Source: Pedobacter glucosidilyticus DSM 23534 (lineage in GTDB: Bacteria > Bacteroidota > Bacteroidia > Sphingobacteriales > Sphingobacteriaceae). From it: 64,000 bases of DNA. Position 1 is the first letter of the stretch. Each line of letters opens with the position of its first letter. The notes under the pieces are model-generated. The model saw only the letters and a program-made list of their open reading frames with translations. It was not told where the DNA came from and made no database searches. The stretch is from NCBI RefSeq assembly GCF_000425145.1, contig NZ_AULF01000017.1, positions 1 through 64,000 on the forward strand. Reading direction: 5' to 3'. A program made the position numbers and the translations under genes. This document shows, in pieces, positions 53,307-62,300 of this stretch.

Positions 53307-53423
53307 TTATATCTGATAACTCAACTTACGATATTCGAGTTTTAAAAAAGTAAATTTTCTTTCCCTAGAGTTGTAGTAGTTTTTTATTTCAGAGTCTTTC
53401 TTTTTAGCTATCTCATCTTGCAT
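53307..53423 (-). pseudogene. 38-codon charged ORF, probable gene remnant
   Basis: ATG 53423 to TAA 53307 encodes a Lys/Glu/Tyr-rich chain (MQDEIAKKKDSEIKNYYNSR...). It reads like the C-terminus of a larger protein. The region on to 53609 also contains coding-like but interrupted frames. I do not recognise it, and it may be noise. Confidence 0.25.
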
Positions 53424-53609
53424 TAAAATCAGTTGGTCAATTGCTGGGATTCTTAAAATAACGTTCAACGGCTTTCAATCTGTTTCTGCTGCGGACACCG
53501 GTCAAAATAAACCTACAAAACTTCTTTGAAAGATAAAGTTGTAGACACCAGATTATTTTCCACGAAGACGAAAACAGCAAGCGCAAGCCCAGCAATAGTT
53601 GAAAACCGC

Positions 53610-53622
53610 AGTTATACAACGG
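53610..53622. repeat. Left inverted repeat flanking the toxin-antitoxin pair
   Basis: AGTTATACAACGG is the inverted partner of CTGTTGTATAACT at 54221-54233 (12 of 13 match). It ends one base before the toxin stop codon. It is also inside a local palindrome AACCG..CGGTT. Confidence 0.6.
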
Positions 53623-53623
53623 T

Positions 53624-53929
53624 TTATTTTAATTTCTTTTTCTTAGGGTTTTGTCTATTTGAAAAGAATGAAAGAATTTCAACATTATTTTCATTAACTC
53701 TATAGTACAAAGTATTTAATTTCAAAATAACAGCTCTTCGAATATCTATTTTAATTTCTGATGCTTGGAAAAGATATGGATTATTAGAAATTAGATTTAA
53801 AGTATTCTCAAGGTTAGTAGCTAAATTTCTTAGCTCTTTTTCGGTCCAATGTTCCTGTAAATATTCAACAGTTTTTTGTAATTCTTTTAGCGCATTGTCA
53901 GTCCAGAGAATTTTATAACCATTTTTCAT
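53624..53929 (-). CDS. RelE/ParE superfamily toxin
   Basis: A 101-aa protein: YKILWTDNALKELQKTVEYLQEHW (N-terminal strand and helices) and a C-terminal strand set IRRAVILKLNTLYYRVNENNVEILSFFSNRQNP, the standard ParE/RelE layout. The start overlaps the antitoxin end by 17 bases, as in type II TA operons with the antitoxin first. Whether it cuts mRNA (RelE) or poisons gyrase (ParE) is not readable; the R-x-N-Q tail is closer to ParE-like members. Confidence 0.87.
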   Translation of the reverse strand: MKNGYKILWTDNALKELQKTVEYLQEHWTEKELRNLATNLENTLNLISNNPYLFQASEIKIDIRRAVILKLNTLYYRVNENNVEILSFFSNRQNPKKKKLK

Positions 53930-54152
53930 ATAATTCTCTAGCTTTTGAATGAGGATTTAGTTTTCCTGATTCTGCATCTTTCAAACCAAGTTCAATAGAT
54001 TCTTTTTCACTTTCGGAAATAGAATTCCACCAATCTTTGCTTTCCTTTTTTTTTAAATCCATTATTTTCTCAATAATTGAAGAATCTTCAATTGTAGATA
54101 ACCATTGAATCAATTCCAACTTCTGATTCAAAATATTTAGATTCACATTCAT
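53913..54152 (-). CDS. Antitoxin partner of the RelE/ParE toxin
   Basis: A 79-aa acidic protein: NLNILNQKLELIQWLSTIEDSSIIEKIMDLKKKES, then DWWNSISESEKESIELGLKDAESGKLNPHSKARELYEKWL. The second half is the common Bacteroidota antitoxin tail (S..E..SI..GL.D...G....H...). It precedes and overlaps the toxin gene. It presumably binds its own promoter with the N-terminal part. Confidence 0.85.
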   Translation of the reverse strand: MNVNLNILNQKLELIQWLSTIEDSSIIEKIMDLKKKESKDWWNSISESEKESIELGLKDAESGKLNPHSKARELYEKWL

Positions 54153-54220
54153 AATGGCAAATTTTAAAAAATAAAGTTAATAATTTATTACGATAGTTCT
54201 ATAAAAACGTGGATTAAAAG

Positions 54221-54233
54221 CTGTTGTATAACT
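54221..54233. repeat. Right inverted repeat flanking the toxin-antitoxin pair
   Basis: CTGTTGTATAACT is the inverted partner of 53610-53622 and lies 69 bases upstream of the antitoxin start. Together the repeats enclose a cassette of about 600 bp that holds only the TA genes. Confidence 0.6.
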
Positions 54234-54295
54234 ATTAAATATCCCTTATCCTATAGCGCATATCCAGCCTAAAAATTCAGATTATTAGTAGTAGC

Positions 54296-54377
54296 AAAAG
54301 GAGAAAAGAGGAAGGAGAAAAAGAGGAAGGAGAAAGGAGGAAGGAAAAAGGAGAAAGGAGAAAGGAGAAAAGGAAAA
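54296..54377 (+). repeat. 82-base uninterrupted purine tract (GGAGAAA-type microsatellite)
   Basis: All bases are A or G, built from irregular GGAGAAA, GGAAGGAG and GAAAGGAG units. It ends eight bases before the left border of the truncated HTH duplicate. Such tracts can form triplex DNA and stall replication. Confidence 0.85.
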
Positions 54378-54385
54378 CTAATTCG

Positions 54386-54711
54386 CCATTAAAGAAATTG
54401 CTGAAAAAGCAGGTTACAAATACCCTACATTTTATTTACATATTAAAAAGGCTGATTTACCTTATGAGACATTAGCGAGGTATGGTAAAGTGCTGGAGCA
54501 TGATTTTTCTGATGAATTTCCGGATATGATTGATTTTACTTTTAAAGACAAGCATATTGCTTATGGAGCTAAAAAAATGAGTTATGAGGAATTGGAAGTA
54601 GAAAAAGACCGATGGTTGAATAAGTATCATCAGTTAAATGAGAAGTACCAATTGCTTTCTGAAAAGTATCATTTATTACTGGAAGAAAAATTGGGGTTAA
54701 AAGATGGGTAG
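54386..54711 (+). pseudogene. 5'-truncated duplicate of the HTH/coiled-coil gene
   Basis: Near-identical to codons 24-131 of the gene at 52378, starting at CCATTAAAGAAATTGC. It has lost the start region and the first 23 codons, with an in-frame TAA four codons before the homology begins. A GTG at 54490 could start a 73-aa fragment with the coiled coil only. The differences from the source are mostly synonymous (TAC/TAT, TTG/TTA) plus Glu to Asp near the end. Confidence 0.85.
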
Positions 54712-54745
54712 AGTTTAGGATAATTGTGTTGGGTGATAAGGGGGC

Positions 54746-55066
54746 TTCAATTTTAAATACTTTAATTATTGATTTGAACCTTAAGAAAGGACGGTGATAT
54801 GAATATTGATTTCAAAATGGAGTTATAAGCTTCTATAATGCTTAGGCCCAATAAATAATAAAATATTAGCAAAAGCTCTTTTTCCAATCATTTAAGATTA
54901 TAAGTTTATTATTTCAAAAAGAGCATCTAATGATGTAATGAAGGGGTAAACCAAGCGAACAAAAGCTTCTTGTGCCTTAATAATACAAATGTAGTGGAAA
55001 GAGATGTAAAGGAAGCACAAGAAACCATTACATAGGCTTAAGGCTACGTTGCGCTATATTGGGGAA
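54746..55066. other. Intergenic region with two inverted repeats
   Basis: GCTCTTTTT (54875-54883) pairs with AAAAAGAGC (54916-54924), and CTTGTGC (54969-54975) with GCACAAG (55015-55021). They may end transcripts from the pseudogene side or of the acyltransferase gene (-). No gene is seen. Confidence 0.4.
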
Positions 55067-56131
55067 TTAGGATTTATACAATGGCAGCTCTGCGGGATTG
55101 CTCTTATTTGTTTGTCCGAGTTTGATGAAATACTTTTCAAAGTATTGATAAACATAGTAGCTGATGATAAGGGTGAGGAAAACTGACAACATTAGTCTTG
55201 CTGGCGCATGGAAGTTGTATTTACTAAAAACTCCGTTAGCGTAGCCTGTTAGTATCCAAACGATTGGGTGCAAGAGATAAACGGAGTAGCTGGTTTCGCC
55301 TAATATGGTAAGTGGTTGGTGTATAAAAGTAGGAAACTTGAACGTTAGTTTGTAAAAACAGAAACAGATTAAAAAACAAAAAAAGGTAAAAACAAGTCGG
55401 TTTGTTCCTGTTACCAGGTTGATGGTGTTTCCCGAGGCAGGATAAAAGGTAAATGCCGTAAATGCTAAGATGGTTAAAGCAAAAATAATGGTGTTCTTAA
55501 TTTTTGTTTGGTGAAAGAAGAAGCCAATTAAGAAGCCACCAAGGAATAGAAAAACCTGATTGAGAGGGTTTAAATAGTTTTTCCATTGTTGGCTGAGTGT
55601 TAGTTGGGGATTAAGTTTGACAAATGCGAAATAGAGATAGCACCCTAAGAGGAAAATTGTTAATGCTAACATGAATGGTTTAAACTTTTTGATGAAAAGT
55701 ATAAAAAAAGGGAAGAAAACATAGAAGACTAATTCGTTACCGATAGACCATACACCTGGCGAAAAATATTTGTCCCATTTGATAAATCCAAATAGCCCGG
55801 TAAGGTTTAGCAAAAGATCGTAAAGGTTTGGCGATTTTTTAAATAAGATGATGGCAACAATGGTTACCAACCAAAGCAATGGGAATATTCTAAAAATCCT
55901 TTTTTTGAAAAATAAGATGACCTCTTGTTTTGAAGGATTCATTCTATTACCATAGACATGGTAAAGTGTAAGTCCGCTGAGCACATAGAAAATAGAGACT
56001 CCGTAAATACCAAATCTGCCCATAAAAGTATCAGCCGAAAATTCATCTACTGTCCAGATTAGATAATGGTAAATCATGATTCCAAAAGCTGCTAAGCCTC
56101 TTAAGTAGTCTAAATTGTATAGTCTATTCAT
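55067..56131 (-). CDS. Acyltransferase family 3 membrane protein (OafA/YrhL type)
   Basis: About 354 aa from MNRLYNLDYLRGLAAFGIMIYHYLIW. An in-frame codon at 56224 gives an unlikely extra 31 residues, so I use 56131. About ten TM helices; the family motifs LDYLRGLAAFGIMIYHY (with the His) and WSIGNELVFYVFFPFFIL (catalytic-type Glu) are present. These inner-membrane enzymes O-acetylate surface sugars. With the nearby GT2 and EPS export genes, polysaccharide decoration is likely. It is isolated by repeat blocks on one side and the pseudogene region on the other. Confidence 0.92.
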   Translation of the reverse strand: MNRLYNLDYLRGLAAFGIMIYHYLIWTVDEFSADTFMGRFGIYGVSIFYVLSGLTLYHVYGNRMNPSKQEVILFFKKRIFRIFPLLWLVTIVAIILFKKSPNLYDLLLNLTGLFGFIKWDKYFSPGVWSIGNELVFYVFFPFFILFIKKFKPFMLALTIFLLGCYLYFAFVKLNPQLTLSQQWKNYLNPLNQVFLFLGGFLIGFFFHQTKIKNTIIFALTILAFTAFTFYPASGNTINLVTGTNRLVFTFFCFLICFCFYKLTFKFPTFIHQPLTILGETSYSVYLLHPIVWILTGYANGVFSKYNFHAPARLMLSVFLTLIISYYVYQYFEKYFIKLGQTNKSNPAELPLYKS

Positions 56132-56224
56132 TATTGTTTTTGGTATGCTTTGCCGTTTGGCATGATTACAGGGTACAAAGAAACAAAATATCGGGTATTT
56201 TATGAGAAAGGTTGCATTATACAT

Positions 56225-57230
56225 ACCTACAAGTCATGCTGACGATAGGAAGCTAGGTGGTTACTTGAAAGCTGTAAGCTTTTATAAGTGAATACGCTGA
56301 CTTTACTTTATTAAGCGAAGAATCATGCTTCTTATCCTAATCTTCATATAGAGATTATTTCGGTGTGTTCGCTATGAAAAGTGAGGGTGTAACCTGTATG
56401 AAGGGATAGCCTGTATGAGCTGAAAGCTCTAAAGGTGGAAAGCTTAAAGCTTAATCAATCAAAAATTCAAAAATCAATCTTCAATCAATATAAACATGAG
56501 ATAGCTTCGTTATGTTTATCTAGTTTGTCACCTTCTAGTTTGTCACTGCGAGGTACGTGGCAGTCTCTGTTATAACTTGTATGAAGGATAGCTTCATTGC
56601 GCTCGCTATAACAAAGCAATCGGGATAGCTTCGCTGTCTTCGCTATGTTTTAACCACTGAGGGCACAGAGAGCACTGAGCTGGGTGGTTACTTATAAGTT
56701 ATAGAGTTTTTTTGTTTAAACGCTCTAGTTTGTCAAGCGAGGTACGTGGCTTCTCTTTATAACCGGTATGAAGGGAATAGCTTTGTATGAAGAGATAGCT
56801 TCACTACGTTCGCTATGAGAAAACGATGGTGATTGTTTCGCTGTGTTCGCTATGAAAAGTGAGGGTGTAACCTGTATGAAGGATAGCTTCACTGCGTTCG
56901 CTATAACAAAGCAATCGGGATAGCTTCGCTTTGCTCGCTATGTTTTAACCACTGAGGGCACAGAGAGCACTAAGCTGTGTGGTTACTTACAAGTTGTAGA
57001 GTTTTTTTGTTTAAACGCTCTAGTTTGTCAAGCGAGGTACGTGGCTTCTCTTTATAATCTGTATGAAGGGAATAGCTTTGTATGAAGAGATAGCTTCACT
57101 GCGTTCGCGATGAAAACGATGGTGATTGTTTCGCTGTGTTCGCTATGATAGAGCAATGGTTAAACCTGTAGGAAGAGATTGCTTCATTTTGCTTGTCATG
57201 AGGATAAAACAACCTTCTTAACCGACATTT
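56225..57230. repeat. Intergenic repeat family 2 array (about 1 kb)
   Basis: Direct units of about 295 bp: core TTTTAACCACTGAGGGCACA at 56648 and 56943, each followed by AAGCGAGGTACGTGGCTTCT and AGATAGCTTCACTRCGTTCGC segments. Upstream (56225-56640) are degenerate copies and one CACTGCGAGGTACGTGG. No gene is supported in 56132-57283. The 3' edge runs into an AT-rich stretch with CTAAC/CTAACC repeats (57235-57272). Confidence 0.8.
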
Positions 57231-57283
57231 TAATCTAACCAACTAACAATCTAACCACCTAACTAACTAACTAAAAAAACCAC

Positions 57284-58033
57284 CTAAAAAAACTGCTTTA
57301 ATTTTCTTAAGGGTTTCCATAAGGAGGCTAGAAGTGGAAATGCAATTCCGTTTGTTTGCATGGCTAGTCGGTCTTCTTTGTTGGCTCTCCATCTATTTTT
57401 TAAATTAACATTACTGGTACCTCCTACCCGCATTTTCACTAATACTTCTGGTATATAGGCTGTCTTAATCTGGTAACGATACAAGAACCTTAATATTAAA
57501 TCATAATCTGCTGCCGATTGATAGTTCAGTTGGTAGTTTCCAAACTTCAGAAAGCAGTCTTTTCTGATGAATAAAGTTGGATGAGGAGGCATCCAACCCC
57601 AATTCAATTTTTCTAAAGTCATTTCTCCAGACACCCAGTTTCTGATGATCTTGCGGGTATTTTCTCTTTTTACATATTGTAAGTCTCCGTAGACAGCCAT
57701 CAAGAAAGGGTCTTTTTCAAATGCTAAGGCCACTTTTTCCAAAACATGTGGATGAGCAAAAATATCGTCGGAATGCAAAATACCAATGATATCTCCTTTT
57801 GCCATTTGGATCCCCTTATTGAGTGCGTCGTAAATTCCTTTATCAGGTTCAGAAATTAACTGAAAGACTTGCCCCTCCATCCTTGCTTTTACCTTTTCAC
57901 AAGTATCATCTGTAGAAGCACCGTCTATGACTAACAATTCTTTTACTGGATAGGATTGCAGCAAGAAAGCGTCTAATGCATCCTGAATATAGGCGGCCGA
58001 ATTGTATGTTGACGTAATGATACTGATGAGCAT
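57284..58033 (-). CDS. Family 2 glycosyltransferase
   Basis: A 249-aa GT-A enzyme. ISIITSTYNSAAYIQDALDAFLLQSYP and VIDGASTDDT form the nucleotide-sugar site; GILHSDDIF is the DxD-type motif; the WWM-like WGWMPPHPTLFIRKD and QSAADYDLILRF segments are typical of WcaE/PglI-like members. It adds a sugar to a cell-surface glycan, acceptor unknown. It stands alone between two repeat blocks, about 4 kb from the EPS export genes. Confidence 0.92.
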   Translation of the reverse strand: MLISIITSTYNSAAYIQDALDAFLLQSYPVKELLVIDGASTDDTCEKVKARMEGQVFQLISEPDKGIYDALNKGIQMAKGDIIGILHSDDIFAHPHVLEKVALAFEKDPFLMAVYGDLQYVKRENTRKIIRNWVSGEMTLEKLNWGWMPPHPTLFIRKDCFLKFGNYQLNYQSAADYDLILRFLYRYQIKTAYIPEVLVKMRVGGTSNVNLKNRWRANKEDRLAMQTNGIAFPLLASLWKPLRKLKQFF

Positions 58034-58139
58034 AGGGTTTTAATAATTAAAGTCCAAAGCAAGGGATTTTAATTTCAATAATCAATATATGATTTAGATT
58101 TTGCTCATTATTTACACGAATGCAACAGCTATAACCTGT

Positions 58140-58690
58140 GTGGTGAGATAGCTTCGCTGTGTTTGCTATGAACAAAGCAATCGGGGATAGCTTCGCTTTG
58201 CTCGCTATGTTTTAACCACTGAGGGCACTGAGAGCACTGAGCTGGGTGGTTACTTATAAGTTGTAGACTTTTTTTTTAACGCTCTAGTTTGTCAAGCGAG
58301 GTACGTGGCTTCTCTTTATAATCTGTATGAAGGGAATAGCATTGCATGGAGAGATAGCTTTGCTTGCCCAGTTTGTCAAGCGAGGTACGTGGCAGTCTCT
58401 GTTATAACATGCATGAAGGGATAGCTTCACTGTGTTCGCTAGGACAAAGCAATCGGGATAGCTTCGCTTTGCTCGCTATGTTTTAACCACTGAGGGCACT
58501 GAGAGCACTGAGCTGGGTGGTTACTTATAAGTTGTAGAGTTTTTTTAACGCTCTAGTTTGTCAAGCGAGGTATGTGGCTTCTCTTATAATACTTATAGGA
58601 TAGCCTGTATGAAGGGATAGCTTCTTCGTTCCTCATCGCTATGACAAAATATGGTGTTCGTTGTGACAAAACACGGTGTTTGCTATGACA
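58140..58690. repeat. Intergenic repeat family 2 array (copies near 58.4 kb)
   Basis: Cores TTTTAACCACTGAGGGCACT at 58210 and 58481 are 271 bases apart, with AAGCGAGGTACGTGG at about 58297 and 58378 and a variant at 58565. The block fills most of 58034-58697; no gene is supported there. Confidence 0.8.
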
Positions 58691-58697
58691 ACTCATC

Positions 58698-58943
58698 TTA
58701 AATGGGTGAGGATTCTTCTTCTTTGGTTTTTCTGTTGCGATATGCTCTTGCTCCTAAAAGAATACCTCCAACAAGTAAGGCTGACACGCCGCCGTCTATA
58801 GGGACATAAATATCAGGGTCACATGCCGGATCATCCGGATTGGGGTTGAAGGGGTCGTTACAGGGATCTTCCTGTGCCAAAGACCATAAAGGCAAAGCAG
58901 ATAAAGATATCCATAAAACAATTTGAAAAGCCTTTTTGATCAT
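58698..58943 (-). CDS. PID-CTERM-like small membrane protein
   Basis: An 81-aa protein: signal peptide (1-23, ending SLAQ), a short Asp/Pro/Cys segment (DPCNDPFNPNPDDPACDPD), then VPIDGGVSALLVGGILLGARAYRNRK, a PIDGG motif followed by one TM helix and basic residues. This tripartite C-terminus is that of PID-CTERM sorting signals in Bacteroidota, thought to be processed by an exosortase-like enzyme. It follows the T9SS-A protein gene after five bases. No exosortase gene is in the window. Confidence 0.8.
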   Translation of the reverse strand: MIKKAFQIVLWISLSALPLWSLAQEDPCNDPFNPNPDDPACDPDIYVPIDGGVSALLVGGILLGARAYRNRKTKEEESSPI

Positions 58944-58948
58944 AAGTA

Positions 58949-61900
58949 TTAGTTCTTTACAAACTTAGCATGAGAAATAATTTCTTTTGTATCTCTGTTT
59001 CTGACTTGAAGCATATAAATAGCTTGATTTAAATCAGATACGTTAATTTTTATTTCCTGGTTTTCTGCAAAAGTATTCATTTTTAAGATTCTTCCACTCA
59101 TATCTACTATAGAAATTTCTACAGCTGGATGTAAACCTAAGTCTATTGTTAATTCCTCTTTCACAGGATTAGGGAAAATTTTTAGGGATGCGTTAGTTGC
59201 AGGCGTAATTCCAATCTCTTTAAACAATACAGAAAATCGATCAGCACCATAACTTGCAGGGTTTGATTTGTCTATCGCAAAAGTATAAGCATCACCACTA
59301 CTTACTTGAATTTTCTTATTTAAAAGTTTATCCCACAATAGTATTTGCTGTTTTGCAAAGGCATCCAGATTCCCGAATTTTAAAGTCATTTGACTATTTT
59401 CATCAGCATTTACCCATAGATTTACGGTATCGAGAGGAGCTGTGGAGTTGATGGCTAAAAGCTCTTGACGAGGAGAAATAGTAGCTAAATTAATATTGTA
59501 TCCTTCTAAGTATTTGGAGTCGTAATCATCTACATACTTGGTAAAAGCATCATCAAAAACCAATAATGCTTCCTCAGAAAATTCTGAATTAAACAAACTC
59601 AATCTCAATTGTTTAGCAGGAGACTGCGCATTTCCGGAGGATTTAACTTTAGCAAAATCTGTGTAAATAACATCATCTGGCTTAGCCAGTAATCTGGCAG
59701 GTGCCTCTACGGTGTTCTTTTGATTTTCTCTAAACCTTAAGGTCCCCCCTCCACTTAATGCCTGTACATAAAAACCTTGACCTGGCTGTATGTATCTTGA
59801 ACCTCCATTTACGGAAACATTACCTACCGCATTATAGGTAGCATTGGGTTTACCACCAGTAATGATGAGGATTGTACTACTCAAATTTGAAGAAGCATTT
59901 CTTAGTTCATGCCAATCAATGGTTGCCGGGTATGGATTACCTGCTATATAATAACCATCTGTGCTATGTCCAAAATTGGTAAACCCAACGGGAACATCGA
60001 TATTTCCTTTATTGACAGGACCGGTAAAGGTTAAAAGCACATCCTCTGCTGGTAGAAAAGGTGCATTTAGTTTACCCGGAGAAGTATACATATTGTTTCT
60101 ATTACCTCTAAAGAAGGTTAAAAAGCCAGTACCCGGACTTAAAGCCGTAGCTAATGCTGGAACGGGGGTAAATGCAGAAACTGTTGGTGCAGCAGGCTCA
60201 TTATAAAAATTGAGGGTAACTGCATTTAAATCTCCTGTACCTCCTAAATCAAAACCATTGGCAGTATTACCCGGACCCGTTATAGGTATATAGTTTTTAA
60301 GTTGAGCGAAAGTTTTAGCTCCAGCAATAAGATTATCATTAATAGGAGAAGACATGGTTTTGGTTCCTCTTATGCGCCCACTAGGAACGCCATATAAATA
60401 AACCTGAACATTTACATTACCTGTTACATCAGCACTTCCGCTTAATGCTACTAGATTTGCATTATTGGTTGCTGTAGCCAATAAAGTTAAATTACCATTG
60501 GCATTAAGCACAGCAGGAGAATTTACGGTTAAGGTATTGCTTACACTAGATGCACCTGAAACTGTTTTAGTTCCTCCGGTACTGGCGGTTAGGTTAAAGT
60601 AATTAAACTCAGGAATTAATTGAGCACCTGCTCCATTGAAAACAATCGTCGTATTATCTGTATTATAATTAGAAGTTATTCCTGGGGTAAAAACGCCGGC
60701 AATATTAAGAATAGAAGGTAAAATTCTAACTCCCCCGCTACTGTTCAAATTATTATAATTACCGCCAACTATTGATTGACTATCGAGAGAATTATATTGA
60801 ACTGTGCCACTCCAAGTTTTATTAGCGGATAAAGGTGTTGCACTAGTATTTTGGGTTAATAAAGTTCCGTTTCCTGTACTACCAAAAGTTCCGTTACTAA
60901 TTAAAGGATTAGTACCCAAATCAAAAAAGCCTGTTTGTAAATTTAAAATATTTGTAACTGTTAAACTACCTGATCTAAGCTCTACACCAGCTGGGTTATT
61001 TATGGTTAAATTGTTAACAATACTAGGTAATCCTGTACCTGTCTGTTGTAAAACGTTTCCGTTGTAAACATAATTAGTACCATCACTAAAGATCCTCACT
61101 CCACTATTCTGAATAGAGCCAATAGCTCCTGATGCTGCAAAACCTTGCGGATTTGAAGTTATAAGAGTTGAACCACTTGCTGCAAAAAAGCTTCCACTAT
61201 AAGTTGGCAATATATTATTAGAAAAATTTAATATTGCACCAGAGTTAACCTCAACTTCTATATTACCCTCTAATAATCCTCCTGAATTTTGATATAATTG
61301 TTCTCCAGGTCCTGTAAAAATTAATTTCCCTCTACCTCCACTCCCACTACCTTTACTAAGTACTCCACCTGTCATAATAAAATTACCGGATACATAAAGC
61401 TGACTTAACTTGACAACTTCATTAGTGGTCATTATGCTCATAATACCACCTGATTGTATGTAATTTTTTGTTCTAGTTATTACATTAGCACTACTTACAA
61501 TCATTCTAAAAACACCTAATCCTGTACTTATTACAGAGAAATTATTTCTTACGTTAATTGAATGAGAAAGCGTGGGTGCTGAATTTATTTGTTGGTTCGG
61601 ACAATTCCATGTAAAATCATAAAAATTATTATTAGAACCTGATAACAAAATATGAGAAGAATTAGTAGTAAAACCTATAATTTGACACTCCGAACCATTA
61701 TTCCAAGTTGCAAATGGGATAGAACCTCCTATTGTGGTGTGCGTATGTTTGTAAACACCTCCACTATTAAAGACCAAACGACCGGTGGGAGAAATTGAAC
61801 CAGAATTTTCAACTATACCAGAAACAGTGAAATCATTAGCTGCTGAACCATTAGCTATAATCACATTGGAATTAACATTTAATTGCCCACCACTTAAAAC

Positions 61901-62167
61901 AAATACATCATCTATTGTCAAATTGACATCAGTTGTAATTGTGTGGTTCTCTCTAATTGTGATTCCTCTTGAAGAAGAAGTTGGTATTAAATCTGCCGTT
62001 TGCCAAATTACATTATCAATTGAGCTTTCCCAACTATTTACATTATTCCATGAACCACTTTGTCTAGTTCTAAAAAAATCAGTATTTGAGGACGCAAAAA
62101 TATAAGAACTTAACAATACGTTAAACAGTATTAAAACAAATGACTTTAGACATTTAAAGTTGCTCAT
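58949..62167 (-). CDS. Large secreted protein with T9SS type-A sorting domain
   Basis: 1072 aa: signal peptide (about 1-25), an N-terminal segment with GSWNNVNSWESS and ITIRENHTITTDVNLTIDDVFVLSGGQLNV, and a long repetitive beta-solenoid-like region rich in Gly, Asn and Ser (about 60-590). Beta-rich modules follow, then a C-terminal type-A CTD (about 985-1072; LKIFPNPVKEELTIDL, ISIVDMSGRILK, IYMLQVRNRDTKEIISHAKFVKN). It is exported by T9SS and probably attached to the cell surface. An AGGAG sequence (62178-62174) lies seven bases before the ATG, a Shine-Dalgarno that is uncommon in this phylum. Function is otherwise unknown; it may be a matrix or adhesin protein. Confidence 0.9.
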   Translation of the reverse strand: MSNFKCLKSFVLILFNVLLSSYIFASSNTDFFRTRQSGSWNNVNSWESSIDNVIWQTADLIPTSSSRGITIRENHTITTDVNLTIDDVFVLSGGQLNVNSNVIIANGSAANDFTVSGIVENSGSISPTGRLVFNSGGVYKHTHTTIGGSIPFATWNNGSECQIIGFTTNSSHILLSGSNNNFYDFTWNCPNQQINSAPTLSHSINVRNNFSVISTGLGVFRMIVSSANVITRTKNYIQSGGIMSIMTTNEVVKLSQLYVSGNFIMTGGVLSKGSGSGGRGKLIFTGPGEQLYQNSGGLLEGNIEVEVNSGAILNFSNNILPTYSGSFFAASGSTLITSNPQGFAASGAIGSIQNSGVRIFSDGTNYVYNGNVLQQTGTGLPSIVNNLTINNPAGVELRSGSLTVTNILNLQTGFFDLGTNPLISNGTFGSTGNGTLLTQNTSATPLSANKTWSGTVQYNSLDSQSIVGGNYNNLNSSGGVRILPSILNIAGVFTPGITSNYNTDNTTIVFNGAGAQLIPEFNYFNLTASTGGTKTVSGASSVSNTLTVNSPAVLNANGNLTLLATATNNANLVALSGSADVTGNVNVQVYLYGVPSGRIRGTKTMSSPINDNLIAGAKTFAQLKNYIPITGPGNTANGFDLGGTGDLNAVTLNFYNEPAAPTVSAFTPVPALATALSPGTGFLTFFRGNRNNMYTSPGKLNAPFLPAEDVLLTFTGPVNKGNIDVPVGFTNFGHSTDGYYIAGNPYPATIDWHELRNASSNLSSTILIITGGKPNATYNAVGNVSVNGGSRYIQPGQGFYVQALSGGGTLRFRENQKNTVEAPARLLAKPDDVIYTDFAKVKSSGNAQSPAKQLRLSLFNSEFSEEALLVFDDAFTKYVDDYDSKYLEGYNINLATISPRQELLAINSTAPLDTVNLWVNADENSQMTLKFGNLDAFAKQQILLWDKLLNKKIQVSSGDAYTFAIDKSNPASYGADRFSVLFKEIGITPATNASLKIFPNPVKEELTIDLGLHPAVEISIVDMSGRILKMNTFAENQEIKINVSDLNQAIYMLQVRNRDTKEIISHAKFVKN

Positions 62168-62300
62168 AATAATCTCCTAATTATCAAGGAAGTTAGGGTA
62201 ATATCGTATTATTAAAACAAAACTAATCAAATTATAGTTCAAAACATACTTTTTAAAAACAAAAGTTTTTACTACTATTGAAGATAAATTCAAAAAATGA

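Noticed and set aside
53437-53619. 60-codon minus-strand open frame left of the toxin gene
   Set aside because: Low-complexity Leu/Phe/Ser product with no start context; it overlaps the inverted repeat and likely reflects decayed DNA.
53610-54233. Integron attC sites around the toxin-antitoxin pair
   Set aside because: The conserved GTTRRRY/RYYYAAC cores are not met and no integrase is seen; kept only as an inverted-repeat observation.
55067-56224. Longer acyltransferase starting at 56224
   Set aside because: The extra 31 residues precede the conserved N-terminal motif and come from repeat-rich intergenic DNA.
56225-58690. CRISPR array
   Set aside because: Repeats are long (about 270-295 bp units), irregular and without uniform spacers; no cas gene is present.
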